Assembly (NCBI GenBank): GCA_021372005.1
Contig: JAJFVC010000012.1
Location: 1 to 52,080 of the forward strand
Direction: 5' to 3'
DNA length: 52,080 nt
Source of the DNA: Planctomycetaceae bacterium
Lineage (GTDB): Bacteria; Planctomycetota; Planctomycetia; Pirellulales; Thermoguttaceae
Shown: positions 10,149-19,879 of the stretch, piece by piece
Position numbering within the stretch: position 1 is the stretch's first letter
How the letters are laid out: each line of letters begins with the position of its first letter
Translations under genes and position numbers: made by a program
Notes under the pieces: generated by a model
Told to the model about the DNA's origin: nothing
Seen by the model: only the letters and a program-made list of their open reading frames with translations
Databases searched by the model: none

Positions 10149-12389
10149 TTATCCGCGATTCATCTCGAATTGGGCTCGGTGCAATCGGGCGTAGGTGCCT
10201 TTGCGGGCCAACAGTTCGTCGTGGGGGCCGACCTCGGTGATCCGCCCGCGTTCGATCACCACCAGCCGGTTGGCGCGGCGCAACGTGCTCAGACGGTGGG
10301 CGATGGCGATTGTCGTACGGCCCTGGATCAGATTTTCCAAGGCCAGTTGGATTTCACGCTCGGTTTCCGTGTCGACCGACGAAGTGGCTTCGTCGAGGAT
10401 CAAAATGCGAGGGTCGATCAACAAGGCACGGGCGATGCTGATGCGCTGACGTTCGCCGCCGGACAAAAATTGGCCTCGCTCGCCGACCAGCGAGTCGTAG
10501 CCGTCGGGCAGGCGGAGGATGAACTCATGGGCGCGGGCCGCGCGGGCCGCCGCGACGATCTCGGTCCGAGTTGCGTCGGGACGACCGTAGGCGATGTTCT
10601 CGGCGATCGTGCCGAAAAACAAAAACGGCTCTTGCAACACGATGCCAATGTGGCGACGGTATTCGGCCAACGGAAACGAACGGATGTCGACGCCGTCGGC
10701 CAGAATCGCGCCCTGGCTGACGTCGTAAAAACGGCATGCCAGATTGACCACCGTGCTCTTGCCCGAACCGCTGGGGCCAACCAAACCGATCATCTCGCCG
10801 GGCTGGATCGTCAAGTTCACGTCGCGCAGCACCGGGCGGGCGCCGTAGTGAAATCCGACGTCGCGGAACGTCACCTCGCCACGCAGACGTCCGGGATGAA
10901 CCGGTCGGACCGGCTCGGCGACGCTGGGCACGCGATCGAGAATCGCAAAGATCCGATTCGCGCTGGCTCCGGCCCGTTGCACGGCCGCCACCATGCGGCT
11001 CATCGAATCCATCCGGCCGTAAAACCGGCTGATGTAACCGACGAAGACGCTCAGAAAACCGACCGTCAAATCGTGCTGGAACACGCGCCAGGAGCCGTAG
11101 CCCCAGACGATGGCCAGCCCCAACGCGGTTAGCAGGCTGACGACCGGCTCGAAAAACGACCATAGGGCGTTTACACGGCAGTTGGCCCGAAACACCCGAT
11201 CGTTGGCCATGTGGAATCGCTCCACCTCGCGATGCTCTTGGGCGAACGCTTTGACCACGCGGATGCCGGGGATGGCGTCGGCCAGGACGCTGGTCATTTC
11301 GCCCCAGGCACGGGTGCCCAACGCGAAGCCGCGACGCAGACGGTTGCGCACGCGATGGACCAAAAACGCGATGACCGGCAGCGGCAGCAACGTGGCCAAC
11401 GCCAGTTGCGCGTCCAAATGCAACAGCACGCCGGCGATGATCAACAACGTCAAAATGTCGTTGGTGAAGTCGAGCACGTAGACCGACAAAAAGTAGCAGA
11501 TCCGATCGGTGTCGGTGCTGACCCGGGCGATCAGGTCGCCGGTGCGCTTGCCGCCGAAAAACTCGAGCGACAGGCTTTGCATGTGGCCATAGATCCGATC
11601 GCGCAGATCGGCAGCGATCCGCTCGCTCACCCAGGCCATCACGTAGGTGCGCGCCCAAGTGAGAATCCACGCCAAGACCGAAGCGCCGACGAATCCGGCC
11701 AAAAACAGCCAGACCCAATGAAAAGCGACGCTGCCGGGTTTTTCACGAAACGCGGGAATTAACACGTGGTCGATCAACGGGCCGGTCAAGTATGTAGGCA
11801 CCAGACCGATCGCACTGCTGCTGATCATCAACAGGAATCCGAGCAACACCATACCCTTGTGTTTTGCGGCGAAACCCACCAAACGATACAGCGATCCGAG
11901 CGTCGGCTTGTCTTTGAGCGATCCGCAGTCGGGGCAGGTCTTTTGGTCGGCGGCCAGAATGGCGCCGCAGCTCGGGCAGACGGTGGTCGCCGGTTCGTGG
12001 GATTCGTCGCCATCGCCATGGTGCCCCTGACGGAGCCGTTCCAGGTGGGCTGCCAATTGATGGGCGGCCGGAGCGCGGCCGATCGTGTAACGCCACTGGC
12101 TCAGCAGCCGATCGGGCCCGAGCAATTCGAGCGATCCGACGCCCGCCTGTTCCCGGGCCTTTAGCGACTTCATCTCGGCCAGCGTCCAAGAACGGGCCTG
12201 CGTCTGGTCCGAACCGACGTCGATCAACCGGCGATCGGTCAGAACCAACAGCCCTTTGGCGTAATACAACCGGGTGTCCAGATCGAACTCAAGCCAGCAG
12301 AGGGGCGTCTCACCGACCAAAAACAGCTTTTCGGCCCAATCTCGCCATTCGGGGGAAATCTGGTTCCAATTTTCATTTGCTGCATTCAC
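10149..12389 (-). CDS. Exporter-type ABC transporter with N-terminal zinc ribbon, cyanophycin-associated
   Basis: About 746 residues. The first 130 residues form a soluble region that looks like a PH-like fold (LLVLTDRRLIDVG). A zinc ribbon (CPSCG...CPDCG) follows. Then comes an ABC type-1 exporter transmembrane domain of six segments and a C-terminal ATPase with Walker A GPSGSGKST, signature LSGGERQR, Walker B ILILDEATSS and the switch His in AIAHRLST. One chain with one TMD and one NBD would act as a homodimer in the inner membrane. Its substrate is unknown; linkage to DUF1854 and cphA suggests a cyanophycin-related peptide. An in-frame GTG at 12428 has no Shine-Dalgarno, whereas GTG 12389 has GAGG at about 6 bases, so I used the latter. 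It is divergent from cphA across an 800-base gap. Confidence 0.85.
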   Translation of the reverse strand: MNAANENWNQISPEWRDWAEKLFLVGETPLCWLEFDLDTRLYYAKGLLVLTDRRLIDVGSDQTQARSWTLAEMKSLKAREQAGVGSLELLGPDRLLSQWRYTIGRAPAAHQLAAHLERLRQGHHGDGDESHEPATTVCPSCGAILAADQKTCPDCGSLKDKPTLGSLYRLVGFAAKHKGMVLLGFLLMISSSAIGLVPTYLTGPLIDHVLIPAFREKPGSVAFHWVWLFLAGFVGASVLAWILTWARTYVMAWVSERIAADLRDRIYGHMQSLSLEFFGGKRTGDLIARVSTDTDRICYFLSVYVLDFTNDILTLLIIAGVLLHLDAQLALATLLPLPVIAFLVHRVRNRLRRGFALGTRAWGEMTSVLADAIPGIRVVKAFAQEHREVERFHMANDRVFRANCRVNALWSFFEPVVSLLTALGLAIVWGYGSWRVFQHDLTVGFLSVFVGYISRFYGRMDSMSRMVAAVQRAGASANRIFAILDRVPSVAEPVRPVHPGRLRGEVTFRDVGFHYGARPVLRDVNLTIQPGEMIGLVGPSGSGKSTVVNLACRFYDVSQGAILADGVDIRSFPLAEYRRHIGIVLQEPFLFFGTIAENIAYGRPDATRTEIVAAARAARAHEFILRLPDGYDSLVGERGQFLSGGERQRISIARALLIDPRILILDEATSSVDTETEREIQLALENLIQGRTTIAIAHRLSTLRRANRLVVIERGRITEVGPHDELLARKGTYARLHRAQFEMNRG

Positions 12390-13189
12390 GTCAGACCTCG
12401 CCGCGGGCGGGATGGAACCGATCGTCACGAAGGTGGGAAGGGTTTTTGTGAGTTAGTTGGGGGGTGGTTTTGATCGAGAGATAATAAAGTAGTTCGACCC
12501 GCGCTTATGGGTTCTACGTAATATTTCTTTACTGCGGCTGATAAAACAGTCAATTTTAATGAGGCAATTGTACGAATCGAACCATTCTTTGGAGGGGTTT
12601 TTGGCGTAAAAAGCTCAAAACGGTTTCGGGCTATTCTTGAATAGGGCGTCTCTAGAGGCTGGCAATTGGGGAGCCCTCTTTTCTTTGCTTCTCTTGTGTT
12701 AATTCAGAAAAGTTGGCTTGTATTGGCAAAAAAGTCTCATCCTAGTTGATTTTTTGTGATTAGGAAGATTAAATAAAACGATGGCTTTAGGCAGAACGGA
12801 GTGTTTTCGTCCAGCCAAATCCATCCATCCGGGGACGTTCCCAACAGATGCCCAGAGAATGGCAATCGGATAGTTGCATCAAAAATTGGCGTCGGTGCGC
12901 AGATGCGCAAGGTGTGGGAGCGTGGAAAAGTAGGCTGATTGTGCTAGACGGCCTTCTGTGATGATCCGATCATTTCCGGGGTATTTTCGTTGACATAAAG
13001 TCCCTAGCACGGGTGTTATGGGTCGTCGAGCAGAGGAGATCGCTCTGGATCAGAGTTTCCGTTGTAATCGGGCCGTTTGAACCCAGCCGATACAACCATT
13101 TGACTGTTTGCAGCGTACATCGTTTATAGGAAGGCTCGATGGACGACTGCTTCAGCCTCCTTTGGCAAGTCATACAACGAGAGATTGCT
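12390..13189. other. Long AT-rich intergenic region between the ABC transporter and cphA
   Basis: About 800 bases with clearly lower GC than either neighbour and several T- and A-runs. I see no gene with a believable start and composition on either strand, and no tRNA or recognisable RNA gene. It must carry the promoters of the leftward ABC-DUF1854 pair and of cphA. Small details: a short perfect palindrome CTATTC-TT-GAATAG at 12631-12644, and a sigma-70-like promoter near 12990 (listed separately). The long leader could hold regulatory sites or a small RNA that I cannot identify by eye. Confidence 0.6.
12990..13019 (+). promoter_or_regulatory. Candidate sigma-70 promoter for cphA
   Basis: TTGACA at 12990-12995 is a perfect -35 hexamer, followed 18 bases later by TGTTAT at 13014-13019 (four of six matches to the -10 consensus). 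It points toward cphA and would give an untranslated leader of about 165 bases. Confidence 0.4.
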
Positions 13190-15922
13190 ATGGAATTCCG
13201 TAAGGTGTTGGCGCTTCGGGGACCGAATATTTGGGCGAATTTCCCGGTTCTTGAGGCGTGGGTGGATCTGGGCGCATTGGATAAGCCTTCCACGGAGCTG
13301 CCGGGCTTCAGCGATCGGTTGATCGCATGGATGCCCACGATGATCGAGCACCGATGCAGCGTCGGTGTGCGAGGCGGCTTCTTTCAGCGTCTTCGGACGG
13401 GCACCTATCTGGGGCACATCCTGGAGCACGTCGTATTGGAGCTGCAAACGCTTGCCGGCACCGAAGTTGGGTTTGGCAAGGCCCGAGAGACCTCCGAGAC
13501 GGGCGTTTACAAAGTCATTATTGAATATCTGGACGAAACGGTGGGCCGCGAGGCGCTGGCGGTCGGGCATCGGCTTTGCATGGCCGCGGTCAACGATCTT
13601 CCGTTTGACGTGCCGGGCGAAATCGCGCGGCTTCGCAAGTTGTGCCAGCAAGTTTGTCTGGGTCCGAGCACCAAGGCCATCGTCCAGGCGGCTCAGGCCC
13701 GCAATATTCCGTATCGCCGATTAAATCAGGAAAGCTTGGTTTTATTCGGCCAAGGGCGCAAGCAGCGACGCATTCAGGCGGCCGAAACCGACCGGACCAG
13801 CGCTATTGCCGAGGCGGTCGCTCAGGACAAGGAAATGACGCGGATGTTGCTGCGGTCCGTGGGCGTGGCGACTCCCGAAGGGCGTCCGGTCTACGACGCC
13901 GAGGACGCGTGGGCGGCCGCCTTGGACATCGGTTTGCCGGTGGTGGTAAAACCGCAAGACGGCAACCAGGGGCGTGGCGTGGCCACAAATCTTTCGACCC
14001 GCGAGCAGGTCGTCGAGGCGTTTGAAGCCGCCAATCAAGAGGGCGACGGCGTGTTGGTCGAGCGGTTTGCCCCGGGGCATGATTATCGGCTGTTGATCGT
14101 AGGCGATCGGGTCGTTGCGGCGGCCCGTCGCGAGCCGGCCCATGTGATCGGCGACGGCGTCCACACGGTGACGCAACTGATCGAGCAGACGAACGCCGAT
14201 CCGCGCCGCGGCGATCATCACGCCACGGTGTTGAGCAAGATCAAGCTGGACGCGATCGCGTTGGCCGTGTTGGCCGAGCAAGGGTTTACGCCCGACGCGG
14301 TGCCGCCGGCCAATCAGCGGGTGTTGATCCGCCGCAATGCGAACTTGAGCACGGGCGGCACGGCGATCGACGTGACCGAGCGGGTTCATCCGGCCGTGGC
14401 GGCCTGTGCGGTGGACGCCGCGAAGGTGGTCGGGCTGGACATCGCCGGCGTGGACGTGGTGGCCCAGGACATCTCTCGTCCGTTGGCCGAGCAGGGCGGC
14501 GTCGTGGTCGAGGTGAACGCCGCGCCCGGGCTGCGGATGCACTTGGAGCCATCGGTGGGCATTTCGCGTCCGGTGGGCGAGGCGATCGTGGACATGTTGT
14601 TCCCGGCCGGCGAAACGGGCCGGATTCCGATCGTGACCGTCACGGGCGTCAACGGCAAAACGACGACGACCCGCTTCATCTCGCACATTTTGCGAGGCAC
14701 CGGCAAGTCGGTCGGCATGACCTGCACGGACGGCATCTTCGTGAACGAGCGCCGCATCGACAGCGGCGATTGCAGCGGCCCGCAAAGCGCTCGCAGCGTG
14801 TTGATGAATCCGAGCGTCGACATGGCGGTTTTCGAGACGGCTCGCGGCGGCATTCTCCGCGAAGGGTTGGCGTTCGATTTCTGCGACGTCGCCGTGGTGA
14901 CGAACATCGGCGAGGGCGACCATCTGGGATTGTCCGACATCCACACGCCGGAAGATTTGGCCAAGGTGAAACGGTGCATCGTCGAGGCACTGCCGCCGAG
15001 CGGTCACGCGGTGCTCAACGCCGCCGATCCGTTGGTGGCTGCGATGGCTTCGCGTTGTCCGGGCGAGGTGATTTTCTTCGCCATCGACGGGCAGCACCCG
15101 GTCATCACGCGGCATCGGAGCGTCGGCGGTCGGGCCGCGTTCGTCCGCGACGGCAAGATCGTGTTGGCCGACGGCGAACGCGAGGAAGTCTTGATGGGCC
15201 TCGACCGATTGCCGCTGACCCGCAATGGACAGGTTTCGTTCCAAGTCGAGAATTCGCTGGCGGCGGTCACTGCCGCGTGGGCCTTGGGCATTCCTTCGGA
15301 TTTGATTCGCGTCCGGGCCGAATCGATCGCCGCGGACATCGACAAGGTGCCCGGCCGGTTCAACGTGTTGGACATCGAAGGGGCGACGGTCGTGGTGGAT
15401 TACGGCCACAACGCGCATTCGCTGACCGCCGTGATCGACGCGTTGAAAAACTTCCCGCACAAGCGGCGGACGTGCGTCTATTCGACGGCCGGCGATCGCC
15501 GTGATTGCGACATCATCCGCCAGGGCGAACTGCTCGGCGCGGCGTTTGACCGCGTCGTGCTTTACGAGGACCACTATCGTCGGGGTCGAGACCGGGGAGA
15601 GATCGTCGGGCTGTTCCGCAAGGGGCTCGAATCGGCTTCGCGCACCAAGGAGATCGTGGAGATCGAGGGCGCCACGAAGGCGGCCGAGGCGGCGTTGGCT
15701 TCGGCGCATCAGGGCGAGTTGATTTTGTTGCAAGCCGATGCGATCGATGAGACGGTTCAATGGCTCCGCGACTATCTGGCGGCCTTGGCGGCCAGGACGT
15801 CGGGCGATGTGATCGAGCAGGTGTTGGGCGAAACAGCCTCGCGTTGCGATGCTGAACCGGTCGCGCCGGCCGAAGTGCGGACCGAAGTCATGGCCGAAAC
15901 CCCGTCGGTGGCCAAAGTCTGA
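13190..15922 (+). CDS. cphA: Cyanophycin synthetase
   Basis: A 910-residue two-domain amide ligase that polymerises Asp and Arg into cyanophycin (poly-Asp backbone with Arg side chains) using ATP. The N-terminal region begins with the typical LALRGPNIWANFPV. The ATP-grasp domain (about 160-470) shows VVVKPQDGNQGRGV and the RRNANLSTGGTAIDVT lid segment. The Mur-ligase-like domain has the P-loop GVNGKTTTTR at about 485-494, followed by FETARGGILREG, ENSLAA and the DYGHNAHS motif. Both ATP sites look intact, which fits a CphA1-type enzyme that uses free Asp and Arg over a CphA2-type enzyme that uses dipeptides. ATG 13190 was chosen over an in-frame ATG at 13139 because the family N-terminus begins here and a GAGAG lies just upstream. 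No cyanophycinase is in the window. Confidence 0.95.
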   Translation: MEFRKVLALRGPNIWANFPVLEAWVDLGALDKPSTELPGFSDRLIAWMPTMIEHRCSVGVRGGFFQRLRTGTYLGHILEHVVLELQTLAGTEVGFGKARETSETGVYKVIIEYLDETVGREALAVGHRLCMAAVNDLPFDVPGEIARLRKLCQQVCLGPSTKAIVQAAQARNIPYRRLNQESLVLFGQGRKQRRIQAAETDRTSAIAEAVAQDKEMTRMLLRSVGVATPEGRPVYDAEDAWAAALDIGLPVVVKPQDGNQGRGVATNLSTREQVVEAFEAANQEGDGVLVERFAPGHDYRLLIVGDRVVAAARREPAHVIGDGVHTVTQLIEQTNADPRRGDHHATVLSKIKLDAIALAVLAEQGFTPDAVPPANQRVLIRRNANLSTGGTAIDVTERVHPAVAACAVDAAKVVGLDIAGVDVVAQDISRPLAEQGGVVVEVNAAPGLRMHLEPSVGISRPVGEAIVDMLFPAGETGRIPIVTVTGVNGKTTTTRFISHILRGTGKSVGMTCTDGIFVNERRIDSGDCSGPQSARSVLMNPSVDMAVFETARGGILREGLAFDFCDVAVVTNIGEGDHLGLSDIHTPEDLAKVKRCIVEALPPSGHAVLNAADPLVAAMASRCPGEVIFFAIDGQHPVITRHRSVGGRAAFVRDGKIVLADGEREEVLMGLDRLPLTRNGQVSFQVENSLAAVTAAWALGIPSDLIRVRAESIAADIDKVPGRFNVLDIEGATVVVDYGHNAHSLTAVIDALKNFPHKRRTCVYSTAGDRRDCDIIRQGELLGAAFDRVVLYEDHYRRGRDRGEIVGLFRKGLESASRTKEIVEIEGATKAAEAALASAHQGELILLQADAIDETVQWLRDYLAALAARTSGDVIEQVLGETASRCDAEPVAPAEVRTEVMAETPSVAKV

Positions 15923-15992
15923 CGCCCCCGTGGGCGACGGTGGGTGGCCGGCGGCCTGCCATTCTGTGCGGCCGGTCCGTGCGCTTGGGATA

Positions 15993-16022
15993 TTGACAAG
16001 CGTCCGGGATCTTGCCAAGATC
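15993..16022 (+). promoter_or_regulatory. Candidate promoter with palindromic operator upstream of ackA-xfp
   Basis: TTGACA at 15993-15998 is followed, 17 bases later, by CAAGAT at 16016-16021 (three of six matches to -10). A perfect inverted repeat GATCTTG-C-CAAGATC covers 16008-16022, overlapping the spacer and the -10. That position is where a repressor would block RNA polymerase. It lies about 100 bases before the acetate kinase start. Confidence 0.35.
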
Positions 16023-16125
16023 GAGCCTGACGGTCCGGGGCGGTTCTAATTGATTGGGGGATCCGCCCAAGGTCGTCACGGCGTCTGGCGGTTCGGTCTC
16101 CCCGTTTTTGCGAACGGATTCTGCA

Positions 16126-17340
16126 ATGGACACGATCGAAAGACCCTCGTGTTGTGTGTTGACGATCAACAGCGGTTCATCGAGCGTCAAAGCGGCCGTG
16201 TATCGGATGGGGCCGGCGTTGGAACGGTTGTTGTTTTCGGGCAGCGTCGAGCGGATCGGTTTGCACGGCGGTCGGTTTCACGGCCGCGACGCGGAGGGGC
16301 AGCCGCTGGTCGAGGAGCAACACGAGCTGCCCGACCACGAGACGGCCATTCAGGTGTTGTTGCCCTGGCTCGAAAAACGGTTGCCCGAGGGAAAACTTGA
16401 CGCCGTGGGCCACCGAGTGGTGCATGGCGGGCCCGACTATGTGCAGCCGGTGTGTGCGTCGTCGGACGTGGTTGCGGCGTTGCAGCGGTTGATCCGTTTG
16501 GCGCCGGAGCATCTGCCGCACGAGTTGAGCGTGGTCCGAGCGATTCAGCGTCACTATCCGTCGCTCCAACAGGTGTTGTGTTTCGATACGGCGTTTCATC
16601 GTCATATGCCGGAGGTGGCGCAACGCTATCCGCTGCCGCGCAGTCTTTGGCACGAGGGTGTGCGACGTTACGGGTTTCATGGGCTGTCGTATGAATATAT
16701 TTTGCAGAAGTTGGAAGAAACAGCCGGGCGAGCGGCGGCCCATGGACGGCTGATTATTGCACACCTGGGCAACGGGGCCAGCATGGCGGCGGTGAGGGAC
16801 GGCGTCGGTTGCGACACGACGATGGGGCTGACGCCCGCCGGCGGATTGGTCATGGGCACGCGGTCCGGAGATTTGGACCCAGGGGTGTTGGTCTATTTGT
16901 TGCGTGAAAAAGGCCGCAGCGCCGCGACGGTCGACTATCTGGTCAACGAGCGGGCCGGGCTGATCGGCGTCTCCGACGTCACCTCGGACATGCGCGACCT
17001 GTTGCAGTTGCAGGCGACCGACCCGTACGCCGCGCAGGCGATCGAACTGTATTGCTATCAGGCCCGAAAATATTTGGCCTCGATGGCGGCCGTCCTGGGC
17101 GGCTTGGACACGTTGGTGTTTACGGCGGGCGTGGGCGCCGGTTCGCCGGAGATCCGTCGCCGAATTTGCAAGGACATGGAGTTCTTGGGCATTCGACTCG
17201 ACCCGGACCGAAACAACTCGGGCGCGGAGGTGATCAGCGACCCTCAGTCGGCGGTGACGATCCGCGTCATGAAGACGGATGAAGAAGTGATGCTGGCGCG
17301 GCACACGTATCAGATGCTTTGTGGGGATTTAGGAATTTAA
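16126..17340 (+). CDS. ackA: Acetate kinase
   Basis: A 404-residue acetokinase that converts acetyl phosphate and ADP to acetate and ATP (reversible), in the cytoplasm. The N-terminal phosphate loop reads [10 protein letters not shown]. The acetate-kinase signature HRVVHGG follows, then [15 protein letters not shown], the adenosine-loop HLGNGASM, the [10 protein letters not shown] segment and [13 protein letters not shown] near the end. The length is normal. ATG 16126 was preferred to an in-frame TTG at 16054 because the family begins a few residues before the TINSGSSS loop. The phosphoketolase starts 73 bases downstream and makes acetyl phosphate, so the two form a short ATP-yielding pathway. 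Confidence 0.95.
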   Translation: MDTIERPSCCVLTINSGSSSVKAAVYRMGPALERLLFSGSVERIGLHGGRFHGRDAEGQPLVEEQHELPDHETAIQVLLPWLEKRLPEGKLDAVGHRVVHGGPDYVQPVCASSDVVAALQRLIRLAPEHLPHELSVVRAIQRHYPSLQQVLCFDTAFHRHMPEVAQRYPLPRSLWHEGVRRYGFHGLSYEYILQKLEETAGRAAAHGRLIIAHLGNGASMAAVRDGVGCDTTMGLTPAGGLVMGTRSGDLDPGVLVYLLREKGRSAATVDYLVNERAGLIGVSDVTSDMRDLLQLQATDPYAAQAIELYCYQARKYLASMAAVLGGLDTLVFTAGVGAGSPEIRRRICKDMEFLGIRLDPDRNNSGAEVISDPQSAVTIRVMKTDEEVMLARHTYQMLCGDLGI

Positions 17341-17362
17341 GCGAGAGCTTTTTCCGGAAGTA

Positions 17363-17383
17363 CCCTCTCTCTTTGGGAGAGGG
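17363..17383 (+). other. Stem-loop between ackA and xfp
   Basis: A perfect 7-bp stem CCCTCTC/GAGAGGG with a 7-base loop lies 22 bases after the ackA stop and 30 bases before the xfp start. Only a weak T-rich stretch follows, so it is more likely an attenuator or an mRNA-stability element inside the operon than a full terminator. Confidence 0.4.
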
Positions 17384-17413
17384 GGACTTTCCTTGTTTTC
17401 AGGAGGCGATGCG

Positions 17414-19774
17414 ATGGATCAACCGCTTTCTTCGGAACTTTTGCGTCGAATGGACGCCTACTGGCGGGCGGCCAATTATCTTTCGGTCGGACAGATCTAT
17501 TTGTACGACAATCCGCTGCTGAAAGAGCCGTTGCGACGCGAACACATCAAGCCGCGGCTGTTGGGCCACTGGGGCACTACGCCGGGATTGAATTTTATTT
17601 ACGTCCATCTGAATCGCGCGATCCGGCAATATGATTTGAACGTGCTGTACATCACCGGGCCGGGGCATGGCGCGCCGGGCATCGTGGCCAACACCTATCT
17701 GGAGGGCACGTACAGCGAGCTTTACCCGGAAGTCTCGCAAGACGAGCCGGGCATGAAGCGGCTTTTCAAGCAGTTTTCGTTTCCTGGAGGGATTCCGAGC
17801 CACGCCGCGCCCGAGACGCCCGGCTCGATCCACGAGGGCGGCGAATTGGGCTACTCGCTTTCGCACGCCTACGGCGCGGTTTACGACAATCCCGATTTGC
17901 TGGCCGTGTGCGTCGTCGGCGACGGCGAGGCGGAGACCGGACCGCTGGCCACCAGTTGGCACTCGAACAAGTTCTTGAATCCGGCCAGCGACGGTGCGGT
18001 GCTGCCCATTTTACATTTGAACGGTTACAAAATCGCCGGGCCCACGGTGCTGGCGCGCGTCAGCCACGACGAATTGGACGAGTTGTTTCGCGGCTACGGC
18101 TACACGCCGTATTTCGTTGAAGGCGATCAGCCCGAGACGATGCACCAGTCGATGGCCGCGACGCTCGATCGCGTGATTGCCGAGATCAAGCAGTTTCAGG
18201 CGGACGCCAGAACCCACGGATTCCAAAAACGACCGCGATGGCCGATGATCGTGTTCCGCTCGCCCAAAGGGTGGACGGGCCCGAAGCAAGTCGATGGACA
18301 TCCGGTCGAGGGCACGTTTCGATCGCATCAGGTGCCGATGGGCGAGATGGATCGTCCGGAGCACATCAAACTGTTGGAACAGTGGATGAGAAGCTATCGG
18401 CCGGAGGAGCTTTTCGACGCGCAGGGCCGTCTGCGTCCGGAGTTGGCCGAATTGGCCCCCTGCGGCGATCGTCGCATGGGCGCCAATCCGAACGCCAACG
18501 GCGGCCGGGTGTTAGAGGAGCTGCGGCTGCCCGATTTCCGCGAGTACGCTGTGGACGTTCCAAAGCCGGGGGCCGTGAAGGCCGAGGCCACGCGCCTCCA
18601 AGGCAATTTCATCCGCGACGTGATTCGACAAAACGCCGCGAGCCGCAACTTCCGCGTGTTCAGCCCCGACGAGACGGCATCGAATCGCTGGACGGCGGTG
18701 TTCGACGTGACCGATCGGCAATTCACCGGCGAGATTTTGCCGGGTGACGACCACGTGGCGCCCGAGGGCCGCGTGATGGAAATGCTCAGCGAGCACCAGT
18801 GCCAGGGTTGGCTCGAAGGCTATTTGTTGACCGGACGGCACGGGTTTTTCTCCTGCTACGAGGCGTTCATTCACATCGTCGATTCGATGTTCAATCAGCA
18901 CGCCAAATGGCTCAAAACCATTCGCCGCGTGCCGTGGCGGCGTCCGATCGCGTCGTTGAACTATCTGCTGACTTCGCACGTTTGGCGGCAGGACCACAAC
19001 GGATTCAGCCATCAAGACCCGGGGTTCATCGATCACGTGGTCAACAAAAAGGCCGAGGTGATTCGCGTCTATCTGCCGCCCGACGCCAACACGTTGCTGA
19101 GCGTGACGGACCATTGTCTGCGGAGCCGCAACTATGTGAACGTAATCGTGGCGGGCAAGCAGCCGGAGCATCAGTGGCTGGCGATGGATGAGGCGATTCG
19201 TCATTGCACGGCGGGGCTGGGCATTTGGGAGTGGGCCAGCAACGACCGCGGCGGTTCGCCCGACGTGGTGATGGCCTGCTGCGGCGACGTGCCGACGTTG
19301 GAGACACTGGCGGCCGTCGATTTTCTGCGCCGTCAGTTGCCCGAGCTGAAGATGCGTGTCGTCAACGTGGTCGATCTGATGCGGTTGCAGCCGCCGAGCG
19401 AACATCCGCACGGGATGCCCGACGCCGATTTCGACGCCTTGTTTACGGCCGACCGCCCGATCATTTTCGCCTACCACGGCTACCCTTGGCTGATCCATCG
19501 GCTGACCTACCGAAGGACCAACCACAAGAATCTGCACGTGCGCGGTTATAAAGAAGAAGGGACGACCACCACGCCGTTCGACATGGCGGTGATCAACGAT
19601 CTGGACCGTTTCCACCTGGCCGGCGACGTGATCGATCGGGTGCCCGGGCTGGGACCGAAGGCGGCCTACGTGAAGCAGACGATCCGCGACAAGCTGATCG
19701 AGCACAAGCAGTACATCGTCGAACACGGCGAGGACATGCCCGAGGTGCGCGATTGGCAATGGCCGCAGTCGTAA
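17414..19774 (+). CDS. xfp: Phosphoketolase (xylulose-5-phosphate/fructose-6-phosphate)
   Basis: A 786-residue thiamine-diphosphate enzyme that splits xylulose 5-phosphate (and possibly fructose 6-phosphate) with phosphate into acetyl phosphate plus glyceraldehyde 3-phosphate or erythrose 4-phosphate. Family hallmarks are [39 protein letters not shown], the thiamine/metal motif [16 protein letters not shown], and the late [13 protein letters not shown]. The length matches the family (about 790). ATG 17414 has a strong AGGAGG 7 bases upstream, and a weaker in-frame start at 17393 was rejected for that reason. It follows ackA and supplies its substrate. Regulation may involve the stem-loop in the gap between them. 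Confidence 0.96.
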   Translation: MDQPLSSELLRRMDAYWRAANYLSVGQIYLYDNPLLKEPLRREHIKPRLLGHWGTTPGLNFIYVHLNRAIRQYDLNVLYITGPGHGAPGIVANTYLEGTYSELYPEVSQDEPGMKRLFKQFSFPGGIPSHAAPETPGSIHEGGELGYSLSHAYGAVYDNPDLLAVCVVGDGEAETGPLATSWHSNKFLNPASDGAVLPILHLNGYKIAGPTVLARVSHDELDELFRGYGYTPYFVEGDQPETMHQSMAATLDRVIAEIKQFQADARTHGFQKRPRWPMIVFRSPKGWTGPKQVDGHPVEGTFRSHQVPMGEMDRPEHIKLLEQWMRSYRPEELFDAQGRLRPELAELAPCGDRRMGANPNANGGRVLEELRLPDFREYAVDVPKPGAVKAEATRLQGNFIRDVIRQNAASRNFRVFSPDETASNRWTAVFDVTDRQFTGEILPGDDHVAPEGRVMEMLSEHQCQGWLEGYLLTGRHGFFSCYEAFIHIVDSMFNQHAKWLKTIRRVPWRRPIASLNYLLTSHVWRQDHNGFSHQDPGFIDHVVNKKAEVIRVYLPPDANTLLSVTDHCLRSRNYVNVIVAGKQPEHQWLAMDEAIRHCTAGLGIWEWASNDRGGSPDVVMACCGDVPTLETLAAVDFLRRQLPELKMRVVNVVDLMRLQPPSEHPHGMPDADFDALFTADRPIIFAYHGYPWLIHRLTYRRTNHKNLHVRGYKEEGTTTTPFDMAVINDLDRFHLAGDVIDRVPGLGPKAAYVKQTIRDKLIEHKQYIVEHGEDMPEVRDWQWPQS

Positions 19775-19792
19775 CGACGGCGCCGCTACGTG

Positions 19793-19833
19793 AAAAAAAT
19801 AAAAGGCCCCTCTCCGTTTGGGGAAAGGGGCCT
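19793..19833 (-). terminator. Rho-independent terminator of the LTXXQ-protein gene
   Basis: Read on the minus strand, a hairpin (19804-19833, AGGCCCCT paired with AGGGGCCT, extended by a short inner stem) is followed directly by a T-rich tract, TTTTATTTTTTT. That is the classic intrinsic terminator for the leftward gene ending at 19880. The hairpin may also stop rightward transcription from xfp, but there is no U-tract on that side. Confidence 0.8.
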
Positions 19834-19879
19834 CGCAATCACACGGGTCCGTGGCTGGTGATGGTGACCGTTGTTAATC

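Noticed and set aside
12565..12595. tRNA-like TTCGATT loop on the minus strand
   Set aside because: No matching T-stem, acceptor stem or anticodon arm around it.
12970..13338. 122-residue minus-strand frame at the start of cphA
   Set aside because: Overlaps the coding start of cphA and has no family features or ribosome binding site.
13742..16018. Long antisense frame over cphA
   Set aside because: His/Arg/Asp-rich shadow with no motif; the plus strand has both ATP-binding domains.
18512..19759. Long antisense frame over xfp
   Set aside because: Composition of a shadow and no domain; phosphoketolase motifs run through the same bases on the plus strand.
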